From Prochloron sp. SulCav_FS08_3_32_3330 (GTDB lineage: Bacteria; Cyanobacteriota; Cyanobacteriia; Cyanobacteriales; DYNF01), in the NCBI GenBank assembly GCA_020721205.1, contig DYNF01000049.1, positions 1 to 32,487 of the forward strand: a stretch of DNA of 32,487 bases, written 5' to 3'. A model generated the notes under the pieces. That model made no database searches and was not told the DNA's origin. It saw nothing but the letters and a program-made list of their open reading frames with translations. Made by a program: the position numbers and the translations under genes. Positions 32,442 to 32,487 of the stretch are shown here, piece by piece (the stretch's first letter is position 1; each line of letters starts with the position of its first letter).

Positions 32442-32487
32442 CAACGGGTTAAAACCCGTTGCTACCCAAACAAAACCCGTCTTTACG
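32442..32487. repeat. Truncated copy of the CAACGGGTT palindromic repeat at window end
   Basis: CAACGGGTTAAAACCCGTTG and a following CTACCCAAACAAAACCCGTC match the units at 20821 and 20919 with few changes. The second hairpin is cut off by the window edge. It is preceded by a nine-base T run at 32433-32441. The rest of the 32260-32441 spacer is AT-rich with no gene seen. Confidence 0.85.

Overview
The window is chromosomal DNA from an AT-rich cyanobacterium. The evidence is repeated HIP1 octamers GCGATCGC (for example 2275-2282, 8123-8130, 15196-15203), a ferrochelatase with a chlorophyll-binding-type C-terminal helix, an SLH-domain outer-membrane porin, a y-type thioredoxin, a photosystem I accumulation factor-like protein, a pentapeptide-repeat Ser/Thr kinase, DUF2997 and a meso-diaminopimelate-type MurE. 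Low GC and many palindromic interspersed repeats would suit the Geminocystis/Cyanobacterium group, but that placement is inference. No tRNA, rRNA, CRISPR array or complete insertion sequence was seen.

Layout. 1-2270: a two-gene cassette, an OLD/AAA_15-like ATPase plus a small protein with PD-(D/E)XK-type residues, overlapping by one base and bracketed by a 34-base imperfect direct repeat; this is the best candidate for an undescribed defence-like system. 2347-7056: murE (-), a small membrane protein, an AI-2E/PerM-family transporter with a duplicated acidic tail, a small unknown gene, and a DEDDy exonuclease of the RNase D type (-). 7300-14314: cell-envelope genes, namely an orphan two-partner-secretion TpsB pore, a DUF6883/DUF4926 pair, a 690-residue secreted protein with two nine-Asp tracts, and an SLH porin. 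14424-20728: thioredoxin, hemH, a SpkB-like kinase, a class III adenylate cyclase, a DUF167 protein and an EcfT/CbiQ-type transporter subunit. 20729-24408: a repeat cluster, an Hsp70-like protein with a membrane-anchored GrpE-like partner, DUF2997, and the PSI accumulation factor-like protein. 24657-26195: purH. 26305-29261: a small accessory patch with an orphan HigA-like regulator, a secreted leucine-rich-repeat protein with freshly duplicated repeats, DUF5674, an unknown gene, and a hicB with a hicA that lacks a start codon. 29432-32259: a CheY-like regulator with a coiled-coil tail, lipA, and a convergent membrane protein with internal duplication and a SHOCT-like tail.

How the genes work together. 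Most of the window is housekeeping (cell wall, purine, haem/chlorophyll, lipoate), with signalling genes (kinase, cyclase, response regulator) set singly among them. Linked units supported by spacing are ATPase-nuclease (1-base overlap), transporter-small gene (8-base overlap), DUF6883-DUF4926 (ATGA overlap), grpE-like-hsp70, DUF5674-unknown (1-base gap), hicA'-hicB, and response regulator-lipA (11-base gap). Two palindromic repeat families recur between genes and often sit at 3' ends, where they may act as transcription terminators.
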